IMG/VR virus record: IMGVR_UViG_3300046660_000488
Coordinates: 124,001-188,000 of that record
Reading direction: 5' to 3' (one strand)
Length of the DNA stretch: 64,000 nucleotides
From: a virus
Shown: positions 15,403 through 26,068 of the stretch, in pieces
Position numbering within the stretch: position 1 is the first letter of the stretch
Layout: each line of letters starts with the position of its first letter
Position numbers and translations under genes: made by a program
Notes under the pieces: model-generated
Seen by the model: only the letters and a program-made list of their open reading frames with translations
Database searches by the model: none
Told to the model about the DNA's origin: nothing

Positions 15403-15813
15403 ATGGCTAAGGACGCAAGAGCTTGGGTTCCGAAGACGATTCCGGCGACTGGCCGGAACCTTCTCATCCGCCTGACCAAGCTGTTCGTCCCCAAGTCTCG
15501 CTTGGTCTGGGTCCGCGACGCATGGGACAACAAGTGGCTGTGCGTCGCCTTCCCGTCAGCCTATGACGAATTCGGCCTGCCGCTGTTCAGCGCGTACCGT
15601 TACTGGCCGTTCTACCTCCGCATGACCCTGAATTCTGACGGAAGCGTCAGCACAGGGCGCGATGACAATTACATCTATCACTGGATCGAAGCGGCGCCCG
15701 CCGCGCAGACGGTGATGATGCTGAAGAATTACGACACCTACGCCAGTTTCGTGCGCGATGAGTCGCAAGACCCGCCGGTCTATATCGGCGGCGGTGGCGT
15801 CACCACGATTTAA
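15403..15813 (+). CDS. hypothetical protein
   Basis: A 136-residue protein starting 2 bases after the ATP-grasp gene. It is beta-rich with many aromatic residues. It is not recognised and is the last gene of this operon. Confidence 0.7.
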   Translation: MAKDARAWVPKTIPATGRNLLIRLTKLFVPKSRLVWVRDAWDNKWLCVAFPSAYDEFGLPLFSAYRYWPFYLRMTLNSDGSVSTGRDDNYIYHWIEAAPAAQTVMMLKNYDTYASFVRDESQDPPVYIGGGGVTTI

Positions 15814-16069
15814 GGCAGAGCTACCGGCAAATTTTCGTTTACCACATTCGATACGAGGTCACATTTTCTTCACCCAACACTGGTTGGCGGTGAATTCTAC
15901 CTCATTCTCGGGCATATTCTTGCCCATGCTACGTTTTTTGGCAGGTCTGGTAGAATTTGTCGCACTAAAAACTGGTCCGAGAGGGTGATTTTATATTGCC
16001 AAGGGTAACGTGGTTACCGCATTATGAAGATGTAGCATCGTGTTCATTTGATGCGCGGAGGCATATTCG
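15814..16069. promoter_or_regulatory. regulatory region of the PrkA operon
   Basis: No gene. It holds a GGGCA/TGCCC hairpin (15908-15923), an imperfect TTCACC/GGTGAA repeat near 15869-15894, and a promoter: TTGCCA at 15996-16001, CATTAT at 16020-16025, with a perfect 6-bp palindrome (GGTAAC GTG GTTACC, 16004-16018) in the spacer that looks like an operator. GGAGG at about 16056 is the ribosome site of the next gene. Confidence 0.5.
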
Positions 16070-18019
16070 ATGTCATTGTCACTATTCGATACTTTCAAGG
16101 AAAAGTACGCCAAGTCGAAGGTCGAGGTCATGCCGTTGGGCGACTACCTCGAACTCTGCAAGACTGAGCCGATGGCGTATGCCACCGCGCCCGAGCGTAT
16201 GATCGCCGCAATTGGCGAACCCCAACTGGTGGACACCGCGAGCGATCCGCGCCTGTCCCGCGTGTTCCTGAACCGCACCGTCAAGGTCTACCCGGCCTTC
16301 AAGGATTTCTACGGCACGGAAGCTGTCGTGGAACGGATCGTCTCGTACTTCCGGCAAGCGGCCCAAGGGCTGGAAGAGCGCAAGCAGGTTCTGTACCTTC
16401 TCGGCCCGGTCGGCGGCGGCAAGTCGTCCATCGCCGAGCGTCTGAAGCAACTGATGGAAGCCAACCCCATCTACGTGCTGGCTGTCGATGGTCCGGACGG
16501 CAAGCCGGAACTCAGCCCGGTGTTCGAGACCCCACTGGGCCTCTTCCCGGCCGAGCACTACGCCTCGACGATGGCCGAGCAATACGGCATCAACAAGCGC
16601 TACCTGAACACCATCATGAGCCCGTGGGCGTCCAAGCGCTTGCGTGAATTCGAAGGCGACATCACCCAGTTCAAGGTGGCCAAGGTCTGGCCGTCGCGTC
16701 TGGAACAAATCGCCATCTGCAAGACCGAACCCGGCGACGAGAACAACCAAGACATTTCCTGCCTCGTGGGCAAGACCGACATCCGCAAGCTGGAGTTCTT
16801 CAGCCAGAACGATCCGGACGCCTACGCCTTCTCCGGCGCTCTGAACCGGGGCAACCAAGGCATCATGGAATTCGTCGAAATGTTCAAGGCGCCGATCAAG
16901 GTGCTGCACCCGCTGCTGACGGCCACGCAAGAAGGCAACTACGTCGGCACGGAAGCGATCTCGGCGATCCCGTTCAACGGCACGATCCTCGCGCACTCCA
17001 ACGAGAGTGAGTGGCAGTCGTTCCGCAACAACAAGAACAACGAAGCCTTCCTCGACCGCATCTGCGTGATCAAGGTCCCCTACTGCCTGCGCGACACCGA
17101 AGAGAGCAACATCTACCAGAAGATGCTCAACGGCTCGACGCTGTCGGAAGCCCCGCTGGCTCCGGAAACCCTCTCGCTGCTGTCGCGCTTCAGCGTGCTC
17201 AGCCGCCTGAAGGACCACCCCAACTCGACCCTGTGGTCGAAGATGCGGGTCTATGACGGCGCCAACATGAAGGAGACCGATCCGCGCTCCAAGTCGGTGC
17301 AGGAATACCGCGACGACGCTGGCGTGGACGAAGGCATGAACGGTATCTCGACTCGCTTCGCGTTCAAGATTCTGTCGAACGCCTTCAACTACGACACCGA
17401 AGAAATCGGCGCCGACCCGGTCCTGCTGATGATGGTGCTGGAGGAAGCGATCCGCCGTGAACAATTCCCGGCCGAGATCGAGAAGAAATACCTCGGGTTC
17501 CTGAAGGACGATCTGGTTCGCTCCTACGCCGAATTCGTCGGTAGTGAAATCCAGACGGCCTACCTCGAAGCCTACGACGAGTACGGTCAGAACCTGTTCG
17601 ACCGCTACATCGAGTACGCCGACCACTGGCTGCAAGAGATCGACTACAAGGACCCCGACACCGGCAACCTGTTCAACCGTGCGGTCCTGAACAACGAACT
17701 CGAAAAGATCGAGAAGGCGGCGGGAATCGGCAACCCGAAGGACTTCCGCCACGAGACGGTCAATTTCGTCCTGCGTCAGCGGGCTCGTGGCAACTCGGTG
17801 ACGTGGACCAGCTACGAGAAACTGAAGCGGGTCATCGAGAAGAAGATGTTCTCGTCGGTCGAAGAGCTTCTTCCGGTCATCAGCTTCGGCTCGAAGCAGG
17901 ACAAGGACACGGAACGCAAGCACAAGGACTTCGTCGAGCGGATGGAGAAGAAGGGCTACACGGCCCGCCAGACCCGCCGCATCGTCGAGTGGTACATGCG
18001 GACCCGCAAGTCGGGCTAA
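16070..18019 (+). CDS. prkA: PrkA (YeaG) family serine kinase / AAA+ protein
   Basis: A 649-residue protein, the family's usual length. Walker A is LGPVGGGKSS (111-120), and the AAA core with NGTILAHSNESEW and FLDRICVIKVPYC follows. The C-terminal half is the kinase-like domain of PrkA. In bacteria PrkA/YeaG acts with YeaH and SpoVR/YcgB in nitrogen starvation, stationary phase and sporulation. Here all three genes form one operon in a phage. The start is fixed by GGAGG upstream. Confidence 0.93.
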   Translation: MSLSLFDTFKEKYAKSKVEVMPLGDYLELCKTEPMAYATAPERMIAAIGEPQLVDTASDPRLSRVFLNRTVKVYPAFKDFYGTEAVVERIVSYFRQAAQGLEERKQVLYLLGPVGGGKSSIAERLKQLMEANPIYVLAVDGPDGKPELSPVFETPLGLFPAEHYASTMAEQYGINKRYLNTIMSPWASKRLREFEGDITQFKVAKVWPSRLEQIAICKTEPGDENNQDISCLVGKTDIRKLEFFSQNDPDAYAFSGALNRGNQGIMEFVEMFKAPIKVLHPLLTATQEGNYVGTEAISAIPFNGTILAHSNESEWQSFRNNKNNEAFLDRICVIKVPYCLRDTEESNIYQKMLNGSTLSEAPLAPETLSLLSRFSVLSRLKDHPNSTLWSKMRVYDGANMKETDPRSKSVQEYRDDAGVDEGMNGISTRFAFKILSNAFNYDTEEIGADPVLLMMVLEEAIRREQFPAEIEKKYLGFLKDDLVRSYAEFVGSEIQTAYLEAYDEYGQNLFDRYIEYADHWLQEIDYKDPDTGNLFNRAVLNNELEKIEKAAGIGNPKDFRHETVNFVLRQRARGNSVTWTSYEKLKRVIEKKMFSSVEELLPVISFGSKQDKDTERKHKDFVERMEKKGYTARQTRRIVEWYMRTRKSG

Positions 18020-18028
18020 GCACTGACG

Positions 18029-18055
18029 GAGAGGCGTCTATTTTGGCGCCTCTCC
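18029..18055 (+). terminator. hairpin after prkA
   Basis: GGAGAGGCG and CGCCTCTCC form a 9-bp stem around a U-rich loop. No U-run follows, so it may only attenuate or protect the prkA end before yeaH. Confidence 0.5.
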
Positions 18056-18097
18056 ACCACCGCCACGATTGCTTTAGTACCATTTCTGAGTAGGCAT

Positions 18098-19432
18098 ATG
18101 ACTGGCTGCATCATTATCGACCGTCGCAAGAACCCCAAGGACAAGAGTCTGTCCAACCGCCAGCGGTTTTTCGAGCGGGCCAAGAAGGCTGTGCGCGAAG
18201 CCGCCAAGCGGACTCTGGCTGGCCGTTCGCTGTCGGACACGGGTGATGCGATCATCAATATCCCGACCGAAGGCTTGGGCGAGCCCCATTTCCATCACGA
18301 CAACAACGTCGGCGAATACGACATCGTCCTGCCCGGCAATCGGCAGTTCATCGTCGGCGACAAGATCAAGAAGCAACAGGACGGCGAAGGCGGCGGCCGT
18401 GGTAGCGGCGGCAATGGCGAAGGCGGTGAGGACGATTTCCAATTCGCCCTGACGCACGAAGAATTCCTCGACGTCATTTTCGACGATCTCGAACTGCCGG
18501 ACCTGATCAAGAAGACCGAACGCAACGCCGTGGCGTTCGCGCCCAAGCGCGCGGGTCACACCAACGTCGGCATGCCCTCCAACCTGAACGTCGAGAAGAC
18601 GGCTATCGCAGGCATCGCCCGACGCTTGGCTCTGCGGGCGCCCAAGAAGCGCCAAATCCGCGAGCTTGAGGACGAATATCGCGAAGTTCTGGCCAAGTTC
18701 CACGACGCTCAGGACTCCGGCCTCATCTACGCCCTGACCACGCGACTGAACGAGATCATCACCGAAGTCGTGGCGCTGGAACGCAAGATGGCGGCGGTCG
18801 GCTTCCTCGACGACGTGGACCTTCGCTACAACAACTTCGTCCAGCAGCCCAAGCCGATCACTCAGGCCGTGATGTTCTGCATCATGGACGTGTCGTTCTC
18901 GATGGGCGAGCGCGAGAAGATCATCGCCAAGAAATTCTTCATCCTGATGAACCTCTTCCTGAAGCGTCGGTACGAGAACATCGACGTGGTCTTCGTTCGC
19001 CACCACAGCGAAGCCATCGAATGCGACGAGGAAACGTTCTTCACGAGCCGTGAAGGCGGCGGAACGGTCGTGTCGTCCGGCTATCGCAAGATGATCGACA
19101 TCATGAAGGATCGCTACGCCTCGGATGACTGGAACATCTACATGGCCCAAGCATCGGATGGCGACAACTACGATGGCGACAACGGCGAGGTCACCCGCTA
19201 CCTGAGCGAGGAAATCCTGCCGGTGATCCAACACTTCACCTACATCGAAATCGTCGATGAGTGGCGTAAGCAATTCTTCGGCGACCCGTCCGGCGGCTAC
19301 AGGTCCAACCTGTGGCAAACCATCGACGCGATTGCCAGCCAGTTCGAAAACGTCTCGGCCGCCATGCTCGAAGACGAAAGCGAAGTGATCCGCGTGTTCC
19401 GCAACCTCTTCAAGTCAGAGAAATCCCAGTGA
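18098..19432 (+). CDS. yeaH: YeaH/YhbH (DUF444) family protein
   Basis: A 444-residue protein. The N-terminus is basic, a Gly-rich acidic linker lies at about 88-110 (GEGGGRGSGGNGEGGEDD), and a von Willebrand A domain begins at about 255 with the MIDAS motif DVSFSMG (264-270). This is the standard partner of PrkA. The stop overlaps the GTG of the spoVR gene. Confidence 0.93.
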   Translation: MTGCIIIDRRKNPKDKSLSNRQRFFERAKKAVREAAKRTLAGRSLSDTGDAIINIPTEGLGEPHFHHDNNVGEYDIVLPGNRQFIVGDKIKKQQDGEGGGRGSGGNGEGGEDDFQFALTHEEFLDVIFDDLELPDLIKKTERNAVAFAPKRAGHTNVGMPSNLNVEKTAIAGIARRLALRAPKKRQIRELEDEYREVLAKFHDAQDSGLIYALTTRLNEIITEVVALERKMAAVGFLDDVDLRYNNFVQQPKPITQAVMFCIMDVSFSMGEREKIIAKKFFILMNLFLKRRYENIDVVFVRHHSEAIECDEETFFTSREGGGTVVSSGYRKMIDIMKDRYASDDWNIYMAQASDGDNYDGDNGEVTRYLSEEILPVIQHFTYIEIVDEWRKQFFGDPSGGYRSNLWQTIDAIASQFENVSAAMLEDESEVIRVFRNLFKSEKSQ

Positions 19433-20898
19433 CCACGCTTCCCCTCTGGACAGATTCTGAATGGTCGTTCGAGCGCATCCGTCGCGTCTATGACGAGTGC
19501 GAAAAGATCGGCATCGGTGAGCTTGGTCTGGACATCTACCAGAACCAGTTCGAGATCATTTCGTCCGAGCAGATGATCGACCGCTACACCAGCGTCGGCA
19601 TGCCGCTCTACTATAACCATTGGTCGTTCGGTAAGCAGTTCTCGCGCGAGTGGGACAGCTACAAGGCTGGCAAGTCGGGTCTCGCGTACGAGTTGGTCAT
19701 CAACAGCAACCCCTGCATCAATTACTTGATGGAGGACAACACGATGACGACCCAAGCTCTCGTCATCGCGCACGCTGCTTTCGGCCACAACCATTTCTTC
19801 AAGAACAACTACATGTTCAAGACGTGGACTGACGCCGACGCCATCGTCGATTACCTCGTGTTTGCCCGCGATTACGTGGCCGAGTGCGAAGATCGTCACG
19901 GCCGCCAAGCGGTAGAAACTTTCCTCGACAGTTGCCATGCTCTGCAAGAGTACGGCGTGAACCGCTACGTGCGGCCGTCCAAGCTGTCCCTGAAGGATGA
20001 GCGCAAGAAAGCCGCCGAGCGCGAGGCGTACCTGCAAACGCGGGTGGACGAACTGTACCGGATCATCCCCGACAAAACGGCCACCAAGGAGAAGGAAAAG
20101 TTCCCGAAGCAGCCGGAAGAGAACCTTCTGTATTTCTTCGAGAAGAATTCACCGAAGCTGGAGCCGTGGCAACGTGAGTTGATCCGCATCGTTCGCAAGA
20201 CTTCGCAGTATTTCTACCCGCAAGGTCAGACGAAAATCGCCAACGAAGGCTTCGCGACGTGGACACACTACACGATCATGAACCGTCTGCACGACAAGGG
20301 CCTGACGACTGACGGCGCGCACCTCGAATTCCTGAAGCTGCATGCTGGCGTCATCTTCCAGCCGGACTATGACGACAAGTATTTCTCTCTGCCGCTGAAC
20401 CCCTACAAGCTGGGTTTCGAAATCCTGCGGGACATCGAACGCATCTGCAAGGAGCCCACGGACGAGGATCGCCACTGGTTCCCCGACATCGTCGGCGAAG
20501 ACCCGGTCGAGGTGATCAAGGACGCCGTCGCCAATTACCGCGACGAAAGCCTGATCCGCCAGTTCCTGTCACCCAAGGTGATCCGCGATTTCCGGTTCTT
20601 CCAACTGAAGGACAACCGGGAATCTGACCACTATCTGGTCGAGACGATCCAGAACGAAAAGGGCGTGCTGGATATTCGCGACAAGCTGGCCCAGCAATCC
20701 GAACGCGACACGCGCCTGCCGAACATCGAGATCGAGGAATGCGATCTGGAGAACCGACGCCTGTACCTTCGCTACTCGCCCAACGGCACGAAGGAATTGA
20801 GCGACGCCACCGAAATGATGCGGCACGTCCGCCGCCTGTGGGGCTACAGCGTCTACCTCCGCGACACCAAGGGCAAGCTTCTGGGACTGGTTCAATGA
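19429..20898 (+). CDS. spoVR: SpoVR (YcgB) family protein
   Basis: A 489-residue SpoVR protein, close to the family's usual 500. Typical segments are YYNHWSFGKQF, ELVINSNPCINYLMEDN, HAAFGHNHFF and GFATWTHYTIM. The GTG start at 19429 overlaps the yeaH stop (GTGA), so translation is coupled. SpoVR is linked to spore cortex formation in Bacillus and is conserved with PrkA and YeaH elsewhere; the chemistry is unknown. Confidence 0.93.
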   Translation: MTTLPLWTDSEWSFERIRRVYDECEKIGIGELGLDIYQNQFEIISSEQMIDRYTSVGMPLYYNHWSFGKQFSREWDSYKAGKSGLAYELVINSNPCINYLMEDNTMTTQALVIAHAAFGHNHFFKNNYMFKTWTDADAIVDYLVFARDYVAECEDRHGRQAVETFLDSCHALQEYGVNRYVRPSKLSLKDERKKAAEREAYLQTRVDELYRIIPDKTATKEKEKFPKQPEENLLYFFEKNSPKLEPWQRELIRIVRKTSQYFYPQGQTKIANEGFATWTHYTIMNRLHDKGLTTDGAHLEFLKLHAGVIFQPDYDDKYFSLPLNPYKLGFEILRDIERICKEPTDEDRHWFPDIVGEDPVEVIKDAVANYRDESLIRQFLSPKVIRDFRFFQLKDNRESDHYLVETIQNEKGVLDIRDKLAQQSERDTRLPNIEIEECDLENRRLYLRYSPNGTKELSDATEMMRHVRRLWGYSVYLRDTKGKLLGLVQ

Positions 20899-21203
20899 CG
20901 AGCATGGTGCAATTCGAGGTCGTTCAACGCCTGACATCGGAAGGCTGGGGCGACCCATCCGCCGCGACGGTTGATTCCGAAATAGGTGGTCCGGTTTACC
21001 TGACGCGGTGGGGTGATCTCGTCCGCGTTCAGGCAGACGGGTCGGTCGAGGTCGCTTACTGGGGGCGAGCCGCATTTCCCGAAGAGCTAAGCGCGATCAC
21101 CAAGCGCCTGTCCGAACGATGGTCTTTCGCCCCGGCCGAAATTCCAGCGGCTGATCCTCCGGAGGCGGACGGTCCCACCTGTGGGCTTGATGGTTGCCCA
21201 TGA
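20895..21203 (+). CDS. hypothetical protein
   Basis: A 102-residue protein linked to spoVR by ATGA overlap. The C-terminus has a PTCGLDGCP motif. It may belong functionally to the PrkA operon, but it is not recognised. Confidence 0.65.
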   Translation: MTSMVQFEVVQRLTSEGWGDPSAATVDSEIGGPVYLTRWGDLVRVQADGSVEVAYWGRAAFPEELSAITKRLSERWSFAPAEIPAADPPEADGPTCGLDGCP

Positions 21204-21283
21204 ACGAAGACCACTGGGTGTTCTGGGTGATCATCATCATCCTGTTGATGAAGGGGGTTTGGGACTACGAGGACGAAGAATAA
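21200..21283 (+). CDS. 27-residue membrane peptide
   Basis: An 84-base ORF joined to the previous gene by ATGA. The peptide has one hydrophobic helix (HWVFWVIIIILLMKGVW) and an acidic tail (DYEDEE). The overlap and the composition argue that it is real. Confidence 0.55.
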   Translation: MNEDHWVFWVIIIILLMKGVWDYEDEE

Positions 21284-21306
21284 CGTTCTCGCAAACGAAA
21301 TTTTGG

Positions 21307-21334
21307 TTGCATTCTGCGACCAAGGTTGTATTAT
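21307..21334 (+). promoter_or_regulatory. sigma70-like promoter
   Basis: TTTTGGTTGCAT with the -35 at 21307-21312, 16 bases and TATTAT at 21329-21334. It gives a 30-base leader for the gene at 21374. Confidence 0.55.
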
Positions 21335-21373
21335 TTGCGTTCTGAGTTTTCGATTGGGATACGAGTTCATTTC

Positions 21374-21658
21374 ATGACCACATTCTCCACCCCGGAACGC
21401 CAGTGCTCGACCACGCTGGAACGAGCGTCCTTCAACCTGAAGGCCGCCATCGATTTCCTGCTGCGTCGCACCACCGGTCTGGCGTCCCAGATGGACCCTG
21501 ATCGCGCCCTGAAGGAAATCGAGACGGCCCAAGCCCGCCTCGACGAACTGCGCGACATCGTCATCGCCGCCTACAACACCAAGCACGGCATCGTCCCCAA
21601 GGCCAAGCGCGTGGCCAAGCCGCGCATCGTCGCCAACGACGTGGTCCGCGCGGCTTGA
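21374..21658 (+). CDS. hypothetical helical protein
   Basis: A 94-residue protein, helical and basic at its C-terminus (PKAKRVAKPRIV). The start at 21374 lies after the promoter. It is coupled to the next gene by TGATG. Confidence 0.7.
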   Translation: MTTFSTPERQCSTTLERASFNLKAAIDFLLRRTTGLASQMDPDRALKEIETAQARLDELRDIVIAAYNTKHGIVPKAKRVAKPRIVANDVVRAA

Positions 21659-22182
21659 TGCGGACAGTCGCTCTCCTGATATTGGCTCTGACGGTCGCCG
21701 CGTGTGGCGACCAACGAACCGATGATGACGTTGATCTGGGCGGTGGACCCGCGATCCAGATCAATGTCCAGAAGGAAGAGCCCCACCCGGTCGATACGAC
21801 CCGGTACGACATTCTGGACCTGTCCCAGACCGTCTCCACGCCCGTGGAGAATATGCCCCAACCGGTTGACGAGAAGCCCACCGTGGCGGAAAATCATCCG
21901 GTTGTGGTTTCCCAAAAACCCCGCCCTATCGAGAGCTACGGCGCCGCGTCGCTGAAGACTCTGGGGATCACCCGCAGCGACATCGAAATTCAACCGAAGG
22001 CTCGGCCGGTGAGCACCGCCGCCCAACCTTCCGGCGATCTTTATGCCGATGGATACCGCTATGCGCGCGATTTGGGGACGTTAGACACTCGCTATTGTCG
22101 AGAGCGACCCAAATCCTTCATTGCAGGCTGTATGGAATACATGCTAGGGATGAATTCACAGTTGGAGTTGGCGACTCGATGA
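21658..22182 (+). CDS. lipoprotein
   Basis: A 174-residue protein with the signal peptide MRTVALLILALTVAAC, lipobox TVAAC, Cys at residue 16. The mature N-terminal half is Pro- and Val-rich and looks disordered; the C-terminal part (GYRYARDLGTLDTRYC) is compact. Two lipoproteins in this window suggest that the phage modifies the host envelope. Confidence 0.7.
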   Translation: MRTVALLILALTVAACGDQRTDDDVDLGGGPAIQINVQKEEPHPVDTTRYDILDLSQTVSTPVENMPQPVDEKPTVAENHPVVVSQKPRPIESYGAASLKTLGITRSDIEIQPKARPVSTAAQPSGDLYADGYRYARDLGTLDTRYCRERPKSFIAGCMEYMLGMNSQLELATR

Positions 22183-22603
22183 GCGACTACAAGACCATCG
22201 TAGCGGACCTTGAAGCTAAGGCGAAAGCCGAAGGCGCCGAGTACTCGGCCGCGAATGACCGTTACATGGCCGCCGTGAAATTGCAGGCGAACGCCAAGGA
22301 CGCGACGCAAGCGGCCTACAAGGCGATGATCAAGGTCATCGAAAGCGAAGACATGTTTCTGGCTGAAGGCCTGAAATTCGCCGCCGCTCACGAGCACCAA
22401 GAGACCTGCGGATTGCTGGTCACCAAGTTGCTTGGTGAACGAAACGACATCGCAAAGTCCCACACCGCACTCAAGACCCTGCACGACCTGACGATCATGC
22501 GTCGGTTCGCCGCCTCGCTGCTGGCGGCCGGTCTGGACCCGGCGCTGATGCTGACCGGCGTCGAGACGTTCTCGGAACGCGACCCCTATGGGACCAAAGC
22601 GAA

Positions 22604-22607
<4 letters not shown>
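22179..22607 (+). CDS. hypothetical helical protein
   Basis: A 142-residue, Ala-rich helical protein, probably a coiled coil over residues 1-110. It overlaps the lipoprotein gene and the CysRS gene by 4 bases each. Confidence 0.7.
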
Positions 22608-23955
<1,348 letters not shown>

Positions 23956-23971
<16 letters not shown>

Positions 23972-24324
23972 ACTACGTCCCCGACGCGGTGACGATCACG
24001 AGCGTGCATTGGATGATGTACAATGCTTGTTTCGACCTGACTGACGCTCAGATCATCGACCTGTTCCAAAAGTCGGGCAAGCTGCGGGCCATCGTGGCTG
24101 AGGATTACTCGGACCTCACGGAGCCAACGACGTGGGACACCGATCAGATGGAGCAGATGCTTCAGGAATTCGCGGTCCACATCCTCGACCTTCCCGGCTG
24201 GCCGAACAACGGCGAGCGGGCCAGAGCCACGGAATCGGCCTGCATCTTCGACCAGACCATGCGCGACAGAATCGCGGATGGCACGGTCATCGACGAAGGC
24301 TGGTTGGAGCATGCCGATGATTGA
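23956..24324 (+). CDS. hypothetical protein
   Basis: A 122-residue protein starting at a GTG inside the 3' end of cysS. It is helical and acidic and is not recognised. Confidence 0.65.
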
Positions 24325-24613
24325 GATCGTTCCCGAAGGCATCCGGCCTGAATTCGCGAAGATCGAGGACGTCCAGTTGGTCGTCACCACCTTCGGCGGC
24401 AAGACTCCCACGACGCTTGGTATCCGCGTCACGTTCTCTCGGGAAGACCCCGAAGACGAACCCATCGTTCGCGACTATGAACTGTTCCAACCGAACCTGT
24501 TCATGGACGCGCGCTTCCTTCACCCGATTCCGGATTCCGTCGAAGACTACCGGTATCGTGAAGTCACCATTCTCTGGAATGGCGACAAAATCCTACGTAT
24601 CAAGGGGTCCTAA
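24317..24613 (+). CDS. hypothetical protein
   Basis: A 98-residue protein starting MIEIVPEG. The ATG at 24317 is preferred over that at 24311 because GGAG lies 8 bases upstream. It is beta-rich and not recognised. Confidence 0.6.
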   Translation: MIEIVPEGIRPEFAKIEDVQLVVTTFGGKTPTTLGIRVTFSREDPEDEPIVRDYELFQPNLFMDARFLHPIPDSVEDYRYREVTILWNGDKILRIKGS

Positions 24614-24614
24614 C

Positions 24615-25016
24615 ATGGCTGAGAAGAACACTCCCAATCCAGTTGACGTCCACGTCGGCGCGCGCGTCCGCTACATGCGGAAGGCTCTGGGCATGTCCCA
24701 GACCGAACTGGCCGACGCGCTGGGCCTGACGTTCCAGCAAGTCCAGAAGTACGAACTGGGCACGAACCGCGTCAGCGCTTCGAAGCTGTACGAGATCGCC
24801 AAGAAGATGAAGGTCACCATCGGCTTCTTCTTCGAAGGCCTCGAAGCGACGCAGGGCGACAACAACGACGCCGCCGTCAAGATCGACCGGAACCTGAACG
24901 AAGCCATGGCCGTCATGATCGACGTCCCGTCGTTGATGTCCCTGTCGAAGCTGTCGCGTCCCAAGCTCGTCATCGTCGGCAATCTTGTCGAGTCGATGAT
25001 CGGCGAAGCCGCTTAA
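24615..25016 (+). CDS. XRE-family transcriptional regulator
   Basis: A 133-residue protein with a Cro/C1 helix-turn-helix at about 12-70 (GARVRYMRKALGMSQTEL, then GLTFQQVQKYELGTNRV). This exact style is typical of chromosomal regulators of alphaproteobacteria, so it was probably captured from a host. It starts 1 base after the previous stop. Its targets are unknown; the palindromes at 10050 or 16004 are candidates. Confidence 0.88.
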   Translation: MAEKNTPNPVDVHVGARVRYMRKALGMSQTELADALGLTFQQVQKYELGTNRVSASKLYEIAKKMKVTIGFFFEGLEATQGDNNDAAVKIDRNLNEAMAVMIDVPSLMSLSKLSRPKLVIVGNLVESMIGEAA

Positions 25017-26035
25017 GCTGCTCCAGCCTGCGCGCGAAGTTTCTCGTTGATCTTCGCGCGCATGGCACGATCCCATTCGGGCACGCGGTCGTACTGGTGC
25101 ACGATGGGATAGAGTTCGTCGTCCTCTGCGGACGCGAACACCTCTCCATCCCGCAGGACGGGCTCAGGGCACAACAGGTTCGGCCGGAAGGCGTCGATCT
25201 TGTTGGGGTCCGCAGTCGTGCCCGCTTGGCAGACGACGCCGTCGTCGTGGCGCCCGAACCGGGTGATGCTCGACCATGCGGCCATGTCGAGCAGGATGTT
25301 GTAGCCGCTCTGGTCGGCCACGCCGTATCCCGACGACTTGGCGATCATGCCAACGCTCAGACACATGTCGGCCACGGTCTGGGCCGATCCCAGCAAGACG
25401 CCGACATTGTAGATTTCCTTGTCCATGACGCGGTCGGCGAGCGATGGGTAACCCGCCTTCACGTTGTCGCATCCCCACGGCTCGTCGCGGTAGCTCAGAC
25501 CTTCGGCCGCCGCGTATAGCTGGTACTCTCCCTCGCCGTCGTCCAGCCAGCGCTCCAGCGCCAGCGACGGGTTGGACTGGAAGGCCACATCGCGGATGTC
25601 GGTGACGATGGCGAACCGCAGGCTATGGGGGTTCTCGTCGTCGCTCAGCCCGTCGATGTGGTTGATGATTTCGTGGAAATCATAGAAGCGCGCATTGAAG
25701 ATCGACTGCGGCATCGGCTTGACGAAGAGCATGAAGCCCAGCGCGTTCAGTCGCTTGATGACGTCGAGGTTGTTCTTCGTGGCTGGCGGCAGATCGTTGT
25801 CTACCTGCGGGAGACCTCCTGTGTCGCGGATGCTCGCGGCCAACAGGCTGTCGTAGATGATGACGGCTTTCTTGCCCTCGAAACCGGAGGTCACTAGGCT
25901 CAGCGCCCAGACTTCGATCTTGGACCAGTCGTAGCCACCGGCTGCTGCGAGAACAAGATCGTTCTTGCGCTCGATGACGTTCATTTCTTCAAGGATCGCG
26001 CCAAATTTGACGATCACGTCTTCTTCACTGGGCAT
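25013..26035 (-). CDS. GT-A-like glycosyltransferase
   Basis: A 340-residue protein. RFAIVTDIRDVAFQSNP (about 140-156) is the D-x-R-D/metal region seen in nucleotide-sugar transferases of the type that read DVRDVxFQxDP. NLLCPEPVLRDG follows near the end. The ATG at 26035 is preferred to the adjacent TTG. It is the second of three glycosyltransferases here. Confidence 0.65.
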   Translation of the reverse strand: MPSEEDVIVKFGAILEEMNVIERKNDLVLAAAGGYDWSKIEVWALSLVTSGFEGKKAVIIYDSLLAASIRDTGGLPQVDNDLPPATKNNLDVIKRLNALGFMLFVKPMPQSIFNARFYDFHEIINHIDGLSDDENPHSLRFAIVTDIRDVAFQSNPSLALERWLDDGEGEYQLYAAAEGLSYRDEPWGCDNVKAGYPSLADRVMDKEIYNVGVLLGSAQTVADMCLSVGMIAKSSGYGVADQSGYNILLDMAAWSSITRFGRHDDGVVCQAGTTADPNKIDAFRPNLLCPEPVLRDGEVFASAEDDELYPIVHQYDRVPEWDRAMRAKINEKLRAQAGAA

Positions 26036-26068
26036 CAAATATGGTCCAAAAATGAATTAAGTAACGCA

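Noticed and set aside
16082-17923. 613-codon antisense ORF opposite prkA
   Set aside because: It is the GC-rich shadow of a clearly conserved gene, with low-complexity Val/Arg/His-rich product and no promoter.
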